Shown here piece by piece: positions 24,217-35,039 of a stretch of DNA of 64,000 nucleotides. The notes under the pieces were generated by a model, which saw only the letters and a program-made list of their open reading frames with translations, was not told where the DNA came from and did no database searches. How positions within the stretch are numbered: the first letter of the stretch is position 1; every line of letters begins with the position of its first letter. Source of the DNA: Hemerocallis citrina (Eukaryota > Streptophyta > Magnoliopsida > Asparagales > Asphodelaceae); contig CM030362.1 of assembly GCA_017893485.1 (NCBI GenBank), forward strand, positions 34,665,565 through 34,729,564, written 5' to 3'. The position numbers were made by a program, and so were the translations under genes.

Positions 24217-24595
24217 TAGACACATAAGGTTCTCAGCGCCGACCTTGGTTCTGCTGAGGTCTCCTTGGTCCGAGCTGGGCTGGGGGCCATGGAGAGTGTT
24301 CTAGCTCGCCAACGTAAGCAAGCTCGGGATCGAGCGGCCGTAGTGAACTATTTTATGAATAAGTCTAAAGAGCTGAGCTTGGAGGTAGCTCGTCTGAAGA
24401 ATGCCATAGCCGACCGGGACTGGTGGGCAGTTGAGACAAACTAGTCGATCTCGGATGCCTCGAGTGGGCGATCGGCTTCAGAGTCTTTTCTTCGTGAAGC
24501 TGTTGTAGAGAAAGAGTTGGAAATCCGTAGGTTGAAGCTGATTCTAGGCGCTGTATTAGGACCTTCTCCGACCTTTTTCTTGGAGGCAGCCTAGC
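24217..24595 (+). pseudogene. Second coiled-coil segment of the antisense gene
   Basis: A plus-strand stretch after a possible acceptor (TTTTTGATAG) encodes charged helical text such as RQRKQARDRAAVVNYFMNKS and KELSLEVARLKNAIADRD. It has one in-frame TAG at about 24442-24444 and ends FFLEAA-stop. It may be an alternative or additional 3' exon of the gene at 21827. Heptad-like leucine spacing suggests a coiled coil. No known function. Confidence 0.45.
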
Positions 24596-25029
24596 CTGCC
24601 GATGCAGAAAGCTCTGTTGCCAGGGTACCCTCGCTGGTTGGACCAGCCGAGCGCGGGAAGGATCCCGTGGGGAGCGCCGAGTGATAAGTGATTTGTAAGC
24701 TTTTTCATTGTATTGGGCGACCGTTTCTGGTGCTCTATGAGTAATAAAAACTTGACTTCTTTTCTTGGGCAATTTGTTGAGGGAGGGCAGGAGTGTAGCT
24801 CGAGATTGTTGTCGAGCCCGGCCTTGCAGGAGGTCGCCGCCGAGGCAAAAGGAGGGAGCCGAACCGTAGTTTCTTGCAGGCAACGCCCAATGAGTGACGT
24901 TTCGCCTTCTGATCAACATTAATGACGATGTTTTACCTTCTGCCATTTGTACTTCCCGATGTAATAAATGTGCTACTCAGGGAGCTATATAATCCCCATC
25001 TACCCGTTGTTTTTTCATCAGCAACTGGC

Positions 25030-25450
25030 GGTGACTCATCTGCCACCTGCTGACAATTCGGGGTTTCGGCTCCGAAGGTTGTTAACCCCGACCTGTCAGC
25101 GGGTGAGAGGATGGTCGACCCCAGAGATGAGATTCGGGTGCCTGCCGAAGGTGGGTGTCCATAAGTAGAATTTTGGTTCGAGAGTTCCGGGTTGGTGGCT
25201 CACCTGTCACCCTCGAATAATTCAGGGTTTTGGCCCTGAGGACCGTAAACCCCGAGTTGCTCGCGGGTGAGTGGTGGGTCGACCAATTTGTCCGCAGGCT
25301 CGACGAGAGTCCTGGGTCGGTAGCCCCCCTGCCGCCCTCGAACAATTCGGGGTTTCGGCTCTGAAGGCGGTAAACCCCGAGTTGTTCGCAGGTGAGAGGT
25401 GGGTTAACCAACGGTTCGGGGCTCGGGGCATTTGTCGAGGGCGAGCGCCC
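25030..25450. repeat. Short array with AATTCGGGGTTTCGGCT units
   Basis: Three diverged copies of a unit containing AATTCGGGGTTTCGGCTC and GTAAACCCCGAGTTGTTCGC occur at about 25050, 25215 and 25338. Confidence 0.75.
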
Positions 25451-25469
25451 TAAATCTTTAATGAAAATT

Positions 25470-26575
25470 TTTGGAACGGGCGTGGTTGAAGGTCGTCGCC
25501 GAGCGTAAAGGGCATGGCTTGAAAAAGTTAAGGCCTTGCTTGAGGTCGACACCGAGCCCTTATGCGCACGCCTTGGTGGATAGTATGGGTGTAGCTGGAG
25601 GTCATCACCGAGCGCATAGGCTGCAGGGTTTGAAAAAACCCAAGCCATGCTCGAGGTCGATGCCGAGCCCCCATACCTTAGAAAGTCAGTGATGGGCGTA
25701 GCTGAAGGTCGCTGCCGAGCGTAAATGTCGCATGGCTTTGAAAAAAACCAAGGCCTTGCTCGAGGTTGATGCCAAGTCCCTACACATGTTCTCGAAAAGA
25801 TAGTACGGGTGTAGCTGGTGGTCATCGCCGAGCACATAGGTTGATGGGCTTGAACAAGCCCAAACCATGCTCGAGGCCGATGCCGAGCCCCCATATCTTA
25901 GAGAAGCCAGTGATGGGTGTAGCTGAAGGTCGTCACCGAGCGTAAAGGTCGCATGGCTTTGAAAAAAAGCCAAGGCCTTGCTCGAGGTTGATGCCGAGCC
26001 CCCACACCTGTTCTCGAAAAGATAGTATGGGTGTAGCTGGCGGTCATCGCCGAGCGCATAGGTTGATGGGCTTGAACAAGCCCAAACCATGCTCGAGGCC
26101 GATGCCGAGCCTCCATACCTTAGAGAAGCCAGTGATGGGCGTAGCTGAAGGTCATCGCCGAGCGTAAAGGTCGCATGGCTTTGAAAAAAGCCAAGGCCTT
26201 GCTCGAGGTCGACGTCGAGCCCCCACACCTGTTCTCGGGTAGATAGCACGAATGTAGCTGACGATCATTGCCGAGCGCATAGGTTGATGGGCTTGAACAA
26301 GCCCAAATCATGCTCGAGACCGATGCCGAGCCCCCAAACCTTAGAGAAGCTAGTGATGGGCGTAGCTGAAGGTCGTCGCTGAGCGTAAAGGTCGCATGGC
26401 TTTGAAAAAAGTCAAGGCCTTGCTCGAGGTCAACGCCGAGCCCTTACACCTGTTCTCGAATAGATAGCACGGGTGTAGCTAACGGTCATCGCCGAGCGCA
26501 TAGGTTGATGGGCTTGAACAAGCCCAAACCATGCTCGGTGTCGATGCCGAGCCCCCATACCTTAGAGGTGACCTT
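25470..26575. repeat. 221-bp tandem array, nearly 5 copies
   Basis: GTGATGGGCGTAGCTGAAGG recurs at 25689, 25911, 26132 and 26353, a period of 221-222 bp. Each unit itself has two related halves, each ending with a ATGCCGAGCCCCCA-type phrase. Long frames on either strand are repeat translations. Confidence 0.92.
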
Positions 26576-26945
26576 TTCTGGATTGAGGTGCCGTCCGAGT
26601 GCCGAGCCCCAGGCTTGTATGAGAAGCTTTTCATGGTTCGCGGTTCCTTCCGAAGGCCAAGCCCCAAGCTTGTAAGGGAAGCTTTTTGTGGCTCGCGGTT
26701 CCTTCCGAAGGCCGAGCCCCAAGCTTGTAAGGGAAGCTTTTTGTGGCTCGCGATTCCTTCCGTAGGCCGAGCCCCAAGTTTGTAAGGGAAGCCTTTTGTG
26801 GCTTGCGGTTTGCTCCGAAGACCGAGCCCCAAGGTTGTAAGGAAAGCTTTTTGTGGCTCGCGGTTCCTTCCGTAGGCCGAGCCCAAGTTTGTAAGGGAAG
26901 CTTTTTGTGGCTCGCGGTGTCTTCCGAACGCCGAGCCCGAGACAT
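26575..26945. repeat. 58-bp tandem array, about 6 copies
   Basis: Units contain GAAGCTTTTTGTGGCTCGCG followed by GTTCCTTCCGAAGGCCGAGC, spaced 58 bp. The phrase GGCTCGCGGT is shared with the 56-bp array at 20405-21480, so the two may be related. Confidence 0.9.
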
Positions 26946-27069
26946 GTTTTTTAAGAGAGAGAACATGAAGCCAAAGCTTGTTTTAAGAAAGCTGGCATAA
27001 TTACAACATATTTTTACTTTACAAAACAAGGCACGACGTGCCGATTACATTTTTCATAATTTACATGGG

Positions 27070-28237
27070 GGCATCTGCAGAGGCTAATCCCCCCTTCGAG
27101 GAATTTGATGAGGTGCTCCGCGTTCCAGGGCCACTTGACAGCCTTGCCCTCTGAGTCGGTGAGATGGTATGTGCCCGGGCGTACAACCTCATAAACCTTG
27201 TACGGGCCCTCTCAGTTTGGGGCCAGTTTCCTCTTTAGGCTGGGGTTAGATACCGCCAGTTTCCGGAGGACGAGGTCCCCTAGCTTGATGTCGGTGGGAC
27301 GCACCTTTTTGTTGTAGAAACTTTCGATCCTCTGCTGGTAGGTGTTCCTTCTAATGGCAGACTTCTCCCTGACCTCGTCTATGAGATCCAGGTCGGCATG
27401 TAGCTGTGCCGAGTTGCTTGTTTCATCGAAGGCCATGATCCGGGGCAAAGGGAGCCCGATCTCCAGGGGAATTACGGTCTCGTGCCGTATGTCAGATTGA
27501 ATGGTGACTCTCCCGTGGGGATTCTTTTCGTCATTCGGTGGGCCCAGAGAACGCTCGGCAGCTCGTCGACCCATAACCCCTTGGAGGAGTTGTCAAGGCA
27601 TTTTTTGAGGACATCAAGGATTTGGCGGTTCGCGTTCTTGTCCTGACCATTCAACTGCGGGTGGCATACCGAAGAGAAGCGCTGCTGGATCCAGAGATCC
27701 TCACAAAACTTTCAAAAATTCCTGCGAATTGAGTCCCATTATCTGTGATGAGTACATGTGGAATCCCGAATCGGCAGACAATGTGTTTCCAGAAAAATTG
27801 TTGGGTCTGCTGCTCGGTGATCGTGGCCAGGGGCTCGGCCTCGATCCACTTCGTGAAGTAGTCGATTGCCACTATGAGAAACTTTCTTTGGCCCGTTGTC
27901 TTCGGGAATGGGCCTACCAGATCCATCCCCCACATAGCAAAGGGGGTCGGACTGGCCAGGGAGCGAAGGTTTGCTTGTCGAGCTCTTCTCACTGAGGAGA
28001 ACCTTTGACAAGAGCCACACTTTTTACCAGGGCCAGGGCATCTTGCAGCATTGTGGGCCAGTAGTACCCGTGATTCAGAGCCTTTCGCGCATGCGATCGG
28101 CTTCCTATATGGCACCCGCCAATTCCTTTATGGAGCTCTTTGAGAGCGTATATTGTCTCGTCGGGAGTTAAGCAGCGGATGTAGGGCCTTCCGTCCATCG
28201 TGGTATACGACCATTTGAAGAGGATCTCGCTGATCAT
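27070..28237 (-). pseudogene. Tat-type integrase, degenerate
   Basis: The minus strand encodes the zinc-binding histidines (ELHKGIGGCHIGSRSH) with the cysteine pair in KCGSCQRF. The core follows, with the first aspartate in GMDLVGPFPK and the second in ITDNGTQFAG. Where the third catalytic residue (glutamate) is expected, the text reads NGQDKNANRQIL, with lysine in place of glutamate. Frameshifts or stops interrupt it near 27690 and 27990. The C-terminal part runs through FYNKKVRPTDIKLGDLVLRK to about 27070 past a stop at about 27212. The enzyme would normally insert element cDNA into chromosomes; this copy is inactive. Confidence 0.85.
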
Positions 28238-28249
28238 GGCGAACCTCTC

Positions 28250-28830
28250 TGAACGGACCCTGACCCGCCTTGCCTCGGCTCGATCTTCGGGGAGCTCTCC
28301 TTTGATTAGAAACTTTCTGATGGGAGTAGTCCAATCGTCCCGATGAGCTCCGTCTTCGATGAAGAGGATCTCGGGGGGGTCGGTACTCGGCTTCAGGAAT
28401 ACTTCGATCAGGACGCTGCGATCGAGACCTTCGAAGGATGAGGAGGCTAACTTTGACAGAGCGTCTGCCTAGGCGTTCTGCTCTCTGGGGATCCTTAAGA
28501 CTGCAGATTCGTCAAAGGACACCAAGAGCCGCTAGACCACGGCCAAGTACCTGATCATCCAATCGTCACGAGCCTCGTACTCTCTGGTGATTTGATTGAC
28601 CACGAGCTGAGAGTTGCTGAAGGCCCTAATCTGTCTGGTGCCTGCCTGATGTACCAGGATGAGCCCGGCAATCATGGCCTCATACTCGGCCTTGTTGTTA
28701 GAGGTTGAAAAGTTGAGGCGGAGGCAATATTAAAGAAGGAAACTGTCAGGTCCTCGCAGAATGATACCCACACCACTCCCTGCTTCGCAGAAGGAGCCGT
28801 CGACGTAAACTTCCTACGTCTGGTCGGCCT
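28250..28830 (-). pseudogene. Second (archaeal-type) RNase H domain of the Tat element
   Basis: Downstream of the first RNase H the minus strand reads VYVDGSFCEAGSGVGIIL, then LNFSTSNNKAEYEAMIAGL. The last is the NxxAEYEAL block of the additional RNase H found in Tat elements. Several in-frame stops are present, including one at about 28815 and others where tryptophan or glutamine is expected. It supports lineage assignment more than function. Confidence 0.75.
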
Positions 28831-28909
28831 CCTTGCTTTCAGGTTGCTTGGAGATGGTGCATTCCGTGATGAACTCGGTGAGGGCCTGCCCCTTGATGGT
28901 CATTCTTGG

Positions 28910-30274
28910 CTAATAGCCGATGTCGTATTGACTGAGTTCGATCGACCACTTGACTAGTCGTCTGGAGCTCTCGGGCTTGTAGAGTACAGCCTTCAGAGGC
29001 TGGTCCATGGGTACCTGAATTGAATGCATTTGGAAATAGGGGCGGAGCTTCCGCGCGGCCATAACCAGGGCATAAGCCACATTTTCCATTTTTGAGTATC
29101 TGGTCTCGGCGGCGAGCAGAACCTTACGCACATAGTATAGCGGATTTTGGACTCCGTCTTCTTCTTGAACGAGAACAGCACTGAGCACATTTTCCGAAGT
29201 CGAAAGATAAAGCCAGAGGGGCTCGCCTGGTTCAGACTTGCTGAGGAGAGGAGGGTTGGCGAGGTACTCTTTCAATTGGGCAGCCTTTTGCTGCTAAGTA
29301 CCCCACTCGAAGCCTCCGGTTCCGTGCAAAGCTTTGAAGAAAGGGAGGGACTTCTCTCCGGACTTGGAGAGGAAACAGCCGATGGCTGCTAGTCTTCCCG
29401 TGAGCCTCTGGACCTCTTTGATATTTCTAGGAGGGGCCATGTCTATTATGGCCTGGATCTTCTCGGGGTTCACTTCGATGCTGCGCTGGTTGACGACGAA
29501 CCCGTGGAATTTTCCTTAAGAGATGCCGAACGCACACTTCGCCAGATTGAGTCTCATATTGTGGGTTCGAAGTACCCCCAAAGGCTTCCTCCAGGTCGGC
29601 GACATGGTCCTATCACTGCTGGCTCTTGACGAGCATGTCGTCGACGTACACCTGCATGTTGTAACCGATTTGATCCTTGAAGACTCAGTTGATGAGCCTT
29701 TGATAAGTAGCACCGGCATTTTTCAGCCCGAAGGCATAACCCGGTAGCAATAAAGACCTTGGTCCGTGACGAAGAACGTCTTGGCTATATCAGGGGGGAA
29801 CATTCGGATCTGGTTGTAGCCTGAGAAGGCATCCATGAAAGAAAGGAGCTCGTGACCCGATGTTGCGTTGATCAGAGCATCGATGCTGGGGAGGGGGAAC
29901 GGATCTTTGGGGCACGCCTTGTTGAGGTCCATAAAGTCTATGCAGATCCTCCAGCTCTCGCTCGCCTTTCTGACCATCACGACGTTCGCTAGCCACTCAG
30001 GGTAGCTGACCTCCTGTATGAAATGGGCGGACAAGAGTTTGTCCACCTCCGCTTTCACTGCCTGCTGCCTCTCCGGGGCGAACTTACGTCACTTCTGGAT
30101 GATTGGCTTCGAGCTGGGGATCATGCTAAGTTTGTGCATGATCAGGTCTTCGGAGATCCCGGACATATCGGAGGGCTTCCAGGCAAAGAGGTCAACATTG
30201 CGACGAATGCAGTTGATCAGGTCGGACTTGAGGTTAGGAGCGAGGGAGCAGCTCACGCGGAACCACTTCGACAT
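28910..30274 (-). pseudogene. Tat-type reverse transcriptase and first RNase H, degenerate
   Basis: From 30274 the minus strand reads through LINCIRRNVDLFAWKPSDM, the usual pre-RT segment. It continues through RICIDFMDLNKACPKDPFPL, FMDAFSGYNQIRMFPPD and KNAGATYQRL. Catalytic YVDD is intact at 29637-29648. Stops interrupt it at about 30089, 29723 and 29690, and again after YVDDMLVKSQ. RNase H is seen at 28910-29275 (WLYLSTSENVLSAVLVQEE, RYSKMENVAYALVMA). Together these would copy element RNA into DNA. The number of stops makes a functional polyprotein impossible. Confidence 0.88.
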
Positions 30275-30962
30275 GTCCCCTGTCTCGAACGAGACTCTCT
30301 AATTCATCCGCCGACTCAGGCTCGAGCTGGCTTCTTTCGGGCTGCAGCTCAATGGCGTCCAGGGGAAACACACTGCCCCCGACCGTCGTCATGTAGCATG
30401 ACCATGCTGCTTCTTGGTTCCCCCGGACGATTTCGACACCTAACTTGGAGGGGAATTTTAGTTTTTGGTGGTAGGCCGAGGGAACAGCCTGGAGGGAGCA
30501 TAGCCCTGGTCGGCTGAGGATGGCATTGTAGGATGCCTTGACGTTTACAACCATGAAGTCCATCGACTCAGTCCGTTTGTGAGGGGTCGTACCGGTGGTA
30601 ACGTCTAAGGTCACGATCCCCTCTATTGGCACCGAGACGCCGGAGAATCCATGCAGGGTGTACCCGGCTGAATTTAGCTTATCCTGGGAGAGCTTGAGGT
30701 TCTCAAATGCTTCTAGGAAGAGGATGTTCACCGAGCTTCCGTTGTCCACAAGGATCCAACGGACCTCATGGTTCGCCATGCTGAGGCTGATGATGAGCGC
30801 ATCGTAGTGCGGAAGCCGGACTCCCTCCAGGTCTTCCCCTGAGAAGGAGACGGGGAGCTGCTGGACCTGGGGGAAGGGAGACCTTGAACAGCATTTACCT
30901 CTCGGACGAATGCCTTGTGGGAAGTGCTGGACTCTCCTTCCATGGGCCCCCCATGGATGCAA
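30234..30962 (-). pseudogene. Tat-type aspartic protease region
   Basis: The frame contains the retropepsin active-site text RWILVDNGSSVNILFLEAF, with NGS where DTGS-like motifs lie, and a downstream AILSRPGL segment matching the typical conserved [IL]LGRPxL. The usual role is cleavage of the element polyprotein. The N-terminal part of this frame, before about 30880, is out of frame with gag. Confidence 0.85.
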
Positions 30963-32522
30963 TGCAGGATGGCTTGACCCTCGGTTTCTTCAGGCTCGGG
31001 GTTTCGCTCGGGACGTGGTTTGGGGGCGCGAGGAGGAGGGGAAGGCCTCCGGTTCCTCGTGTCTCTTCGGTCCCGGACGTCTTCCCATGTGAATTCCCGG
31101 AGGTACCCTCGTTGTATGAAGGCCTCAATTTCATCTTTCAGGACCCGACAGTAGTCGGTGTCGTGCCCGTTGTCTCGGTGGAAGCGGCAGTAGAACTTCT
31201 GATCTCTTTTCTTATTGTTGGTCGGCCGAGGCGGCATCTGGACGAGGTCCCTGTCCTTGATCGCTAAGAGGATAGCCGACACATTCTATGTCAGTGGTGT
31301 GTACCTTTCGAAGCGCGGAATCGCAAGGACCTTCTCCATGATGGTTCCGTCTTTTGGGACCTTCTTTGCTGGCTCTGCCTCGGCGGCCTTGCGCTTCCCC
31401 TTTCCCTGAGTCTCCTTGGTGTCCTCGGGATTTAGGGCCTCTTCAGCCCGGATGTACTTTTCGATCCGATTGAGTAGGTCAGGAAAATTGAGGGGAGGTT
31501 TCTTCACCAGGGATGCCTTCAGTTGGCCGTGCTGGATGTTGTGTCGGAACGCTGTTGAGGCAACCCCAGCGTCGAGGGAGGAGACCGACCTTGCCTCTGC
31601 GGTGAACCTCCGGACGAACTGCCAAAGCGACTCCCCTTCCTTCTATCGAAGGTCTAGTAAGGACGCGCTTGTCTTCTAGGCTTTTCTGCTGGTCACGAAG
31701 TGTGCCAGGAAATTTGCCTCCAGCTGGTCGAACGAGTAGATCGAGCCGGGGACGAGCTTGGAGAACCATTCCCGAGCCGAACCCCGGAGGGTGGCAGGAA
31801 AGGCACGACATAGGAGGGGATCCGAAGTGCTTTGAATCATCATGAGGGTCTTGAAACCCTCCATGTGATCAGCAGGATCACCCTCGCCGTCATAGGTCTC
31901 GAACTGGGGAGGTCGGAAATTCCGAGGTATTTCTGCCTGTAAGATTGCAGCGGAGAAAGGAGGTCGGGTCGGCTTATGACCCTAAGCCGGCCTCGTGCCG
32001 CCGTTGCCGAAGTGGTCTAGACGATTCTCCATTTCCTAGAGGCACTTTAGGATGTCCTCGTCATACTCTGGCGGGGCTGTCAGGCCACGAGACGCGCTGG
32101 CTCCGACATCCGACCGCGAGTGAGAGCGGTGGAGCGTCTCGTTGACAGGGGTCCCTAGAATAGCCTCCATGATCTCGTTCCGGAAGTCTTGGAACTCACG
32201 GTGAGTGACTGGAGCCCGTTCGGTCGGGTCGCATTGGGGTGGTGGCCTCCGGTCGATGCGGCTGAGCGCCGGCTCCCGCTCTCGAGGAAGAGGCCTGGGA
32301 CAGTTTGGGACCAAGTTGGAAGTGGCCCCTCTCCTAGTTCGACATGCCTATAGGTTCTGGATAACCCGACGTAGGTCGGGTACGACTGAGCGAGAGGCGC
32401 CCGACTGGGGTCCGAGGCCATCCCTCGGATTGTTGGATCCATGAGTGTCGGTGGGGATGTCCTGAGGAGGAGCGTCCTGGCAACGTGTAGAAGTGACAGC
32501 TCTCGTGGGCTTGGGTGCCATG
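30963..32522 (-). pseudogene. Tat-type gag, fragmented
   Basis: The first likely ATG is at about 32522 (MAPKPTRAV). The capsid region is at 31676-31864, with LCRAFPATLRGSAREWFSKL and YSFDQLEANFLAHF. A later segment at 31286-31507 is lysine-rich. The zinc-knuckle-like CRFHRDNGHDTDYC lies near 31180. Frame changes and stops occur near 32345, 32036, 31676, 31480 and 31285. Gag would form particles with element RNA. Confidence 0.85.
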
Positions 32523-32585
32523 TGAGCTCGGATTGATGGGATGCCGTTGATGGCTGGGTTCGGACTGATGTCCGTACCGAGGGTT

Positions 32586-32601
32586 CCCACAGATGGTGCC
32601 A
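32586..32601 (-). promoter_or_regulatory. Probable primer binding site of the Tat-type element
   Basis: Three bases inside the upstream LTR the minus strand reads TGGCACCATCTGTGGG. Position and TGG start fit a tRNA primer site; the tRNA species was not identified. Confidence 0.65.
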
Positions 32602-32604
32602 ACC

Positions 32605-33100
32605 TGATGCAATTTGTTTTTGGGGGGTGGCTGCACCAGGTGTGAGTTCTTCTCAATTTGTATTTTTGCGGAAGCTTCGGTACTGACGGTACTCCAGACC
32701 CTCAGCTGAGGGAACGGCTCGGGAGTAGGCGGGAGTGAGGTGGAGGTAGGATGCTCGGCTCGGATCTGAAAGCTCGGATCCAGAAGTTTCGTGTACCTAC
32801 ACTAGACCTAGAAACACCGGGGTTGATCCCGGTGGCAGGCCCTCCAACAGTCTAGTCAGTCACTGAAGAGTAACAGTAACTAGGGTTTTCAGAGGGGAGA
32901 GATTGATTACCTATTGAAGGGGTAGAGGGCCTGGTATTTATAGGCAGTGCTAACTGGGTCTGGACCCGGTTTTCCGTGGGCCTGACGTGACAGAAGCCCA
33001 GGAGGCTTAGGACTGACCTGGCAGATCTGATGATCAGGGGTGAACGGTTTTTGAGGGGATCCTGTGGCCCAGGAGGGACCACGTCATCTGACCCATATCA
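32605..33100 (-). repeat. Upstream (5') LTR of the Tat-type element
   Basis: 496-bp LTR, minus-strand start TGATATGGGTCAGATG at 33100, end at 32605. It would drive gag-pol transcription leftwards. Confidence 0.92.
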
Positions 33101-33105
33101 AGTGT

Positions 33106-33960
33106 TAAATACGCTAACTGAATGTGTTCAATTTCATCTTTTACTGAAATTTAGTGTCTGTTATCTCCCAGAAAAATTTAAACTGGTATATGCTTTCCTG
33201 ACCAGCGACCATAGGAAAAAAAAAGGCTACATGGATTTTGATATTAATCAAGTTTAACTTACGAGCTATAACACATTTCTTGGCAAATAATCCGAACATG
33301 GAACTAAAGACAAAGCTAGCAATAAATGTGCTACCTGTTGGACATTGGAGTTTGAAATTTGATGGCTGTAGGAGCAAATAAAACTATTCGATACTCAATT
33401 ATGAATTATCTAAAACTGTCGGCCTTGAAAAAAATTATGAAGCTGTGCATAACAAATCAGTTTCTTTGAGGATGTTGATTCACTCATTTTTTTCTTCTAT
33501 TTGTTATTATCGATGGAGGTATTGATTTACATAGAAAGGCCACACACGCGAACTTATCTACCGCAGCTCGTTGATATATTTCAGAAATGACAGAATTGTA
33601 CAGCCTCAATTTTATAATTGTGTGAATAAATTAAAGTTTGTAGCAGTTATAAATGAACTTTTTCCTGGCTAGCAAGAAGGTAATGAAAAAGCAGTGCACA
33701 TGATACTTTTTCTGGCCGCATACTGCATTTGCAGCTGGGTATTTTAAGAGCGGCAGGGTTGGGGATGGGTTATTAGCAATACGTATAACGTATCATAACT
33801 GGATTAGATTTTGAACTTGTTGATTTGAATTTTTTTCTGGTTTTTGTAAACAGATACATGTAGAAAAAAACCAGATTCTCAATTAATTAATCCAAATAAA
33901 TGAAAGTCACTCATTTCAATTCACTCATATAGTGAGAGTGACTGAGATAGAAAGAGAGAG
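33106..33960. mobile_element. Right part of the split inverted-repeat element
   Basis: After the AGTGT duplication the sequence is AT-rich with no gene. It ends with a segment at about 33832-33930 that is the reverse complement of about 18725-18815. Removing the Tat element would leave a host element of about 1.3 kb. Confidence 0.6.
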
Positions 33961-34899
33961 ATAGGTAGTGAATTGACTGAAGGTGTAGGATGATATATAT
34001 AGGGGGTGTGGAAGGGTTGTAGAGTGAGAAGAGGAGTGTGTTTATATATATATAATATATAAGGATATAGGTAGGGTGTGGGATTTGTATGTATATATAG
34101 AAATAGTGAGGTGATGAGTGAGTGAGATGAAGTTTCAGAAGAAAAAGAAGAAGATGACGGATGCAGTAGATGAAGAAAAAGAAGAAGATGACAATGAAGA
34201 AAAAGAATGTAGTAGATGAAGAAAAAGGAGAAGATGACAATGAAGAAAAAGAAGAAGACAGGACGAGGGGTAATGAGATGATGAGAATATATATATATTA
34301 TATAGATATGTATAGTAGTTAATAGGGTGTAGGAGGAGATGGAGGCAGATAGGAAGAGGTGGGTTAATGCAGCTGTAAATTACAGTTGGGGAGATGAAGG
34401 TTGTAGAATGAGAATAGAAGAGAGTTTAGGGTTAATGTACAGTGAGATTAGGAGAGTAGGATAAGTTGATATGCCACGGGAGAAAATTGTAGAGTGAGAA
34501 AGATGAGGGGTTTTCGGTTGGCTGGGTGTGAGGAAAAATGTATAGGGAGTAGGTTATAGGGTTTTAGACAGAGGTGGAAATAAATGAGATTATGGTTACG
34601 GAGGGAGTTAGGATTAAGAGAGAACTTAGATTTAAAATAACTTACAACCTATAAATCGGATTGAGAAACTGCAAGATGTTCTGGATTCCCGACTCGATGG
34701 GATACGATTTTCATGTATAAAGTTTCTCATTTTCAAAGAAGAGAACTATGTCAAATTCTCAGTGCAAGGTCAAGAAATTTAGCAAAGTTGGATATTCAAT
34801 AATACGAGAAATCAACGGTCTTATTTTGAATGAATCAGAAAATATCTGGATTGGGTTCAAATGGATGATCAAAAATAAATTCGAAAGATCGAAAAATAT
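33961..34899. other. Purine-rich and AT-rich intergenic sequence
   Basis: Dominated by GAAGAAAAAGAAGAAGATGA-type low-complexity text and GAGATGA motifs. The longest frame (33911-34240, minus) encodes only low-complexity Phe/Ser/Tyr. No gene or RNA is recognised. Part may belong to a decayed LTR ending at 35021. Confidence 0.5.
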
Positions 34900-35021
34900 T
34901 TAGAAAATAGAAATACAAAATACGAAAATATAATACTACGGATATTATCCGTAACGGTACAAAATACACGTGTTGGGGCAAAATTGTCATAGTTCAATTT
35001 TGCGGAGTGTTATAGATTCTT
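34900..35021. repeat. 3'-end fragment of an LTR related to 38248-41718
   Basis: CGGTACAAAATACACGTG, GGGCAAAATTGTCAT and AATTTTGCGG.GTGTTA match the last about 100 bp of the solo LTR at 41600-41718 in the same orientation. The terminal bases read GTGTTATA instead of GTGTTACA. It abuts the RNase H remnant of the next gypsy element, so it appears inserted there or joined by deletion. Confidence 0.65.
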
Positions 35022-35039
35022 TGTTCTATGATATATTTA

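Larger units (their letters stand above)
19154..33100 (-). mobile_element. Tat/Retand-type Ty3/gypsy LTR retrotransposon, 13.9 kb
   Basis: LTRs at 19154-19667 and 32605-33100 are bounded by TG...CA and flanked by the 5-bp duplication AGTGT (19149-19153 and 33101-33105). Gag and pol read on the minus strand from 32522 to about 27070, in order gag, protease, reverse transcriptase, RNase H, a second (archaeal-type) RNase H, integrase. The second RNase H, the gag text CRFHRDNGHDTDYC and the reverse transcriptase text DLNKACPKDPFPLP point to the Tat lineage. Between integrase and the downstream LTR lie about 7.4 kb with a plus-strand spliced gene and five tandem-repeat arrays. Coding parts carry many stops, so the element is non-autonomous. 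Confidence 0.92.

Noticed and set aside
23508..24290. Minus-strand frame of 260 codons
   Set aside because: It is the shadow of the plus-strand antisense-gene exons, which show domain similarity and splice sites; the minus-strand text is Arg/Pro-rich without similarity.
25082..26886. Long minus-strand frames of 135-270 codons
   Set aside because: They are direct translations of tandem-repeat units and have overlapping frames on both strands.
33911..34240. Minus-strand 109-codon frame
   Set aside because: Low-complexity Phe/Ser/Tyr text from purine-rich repeat DNA.
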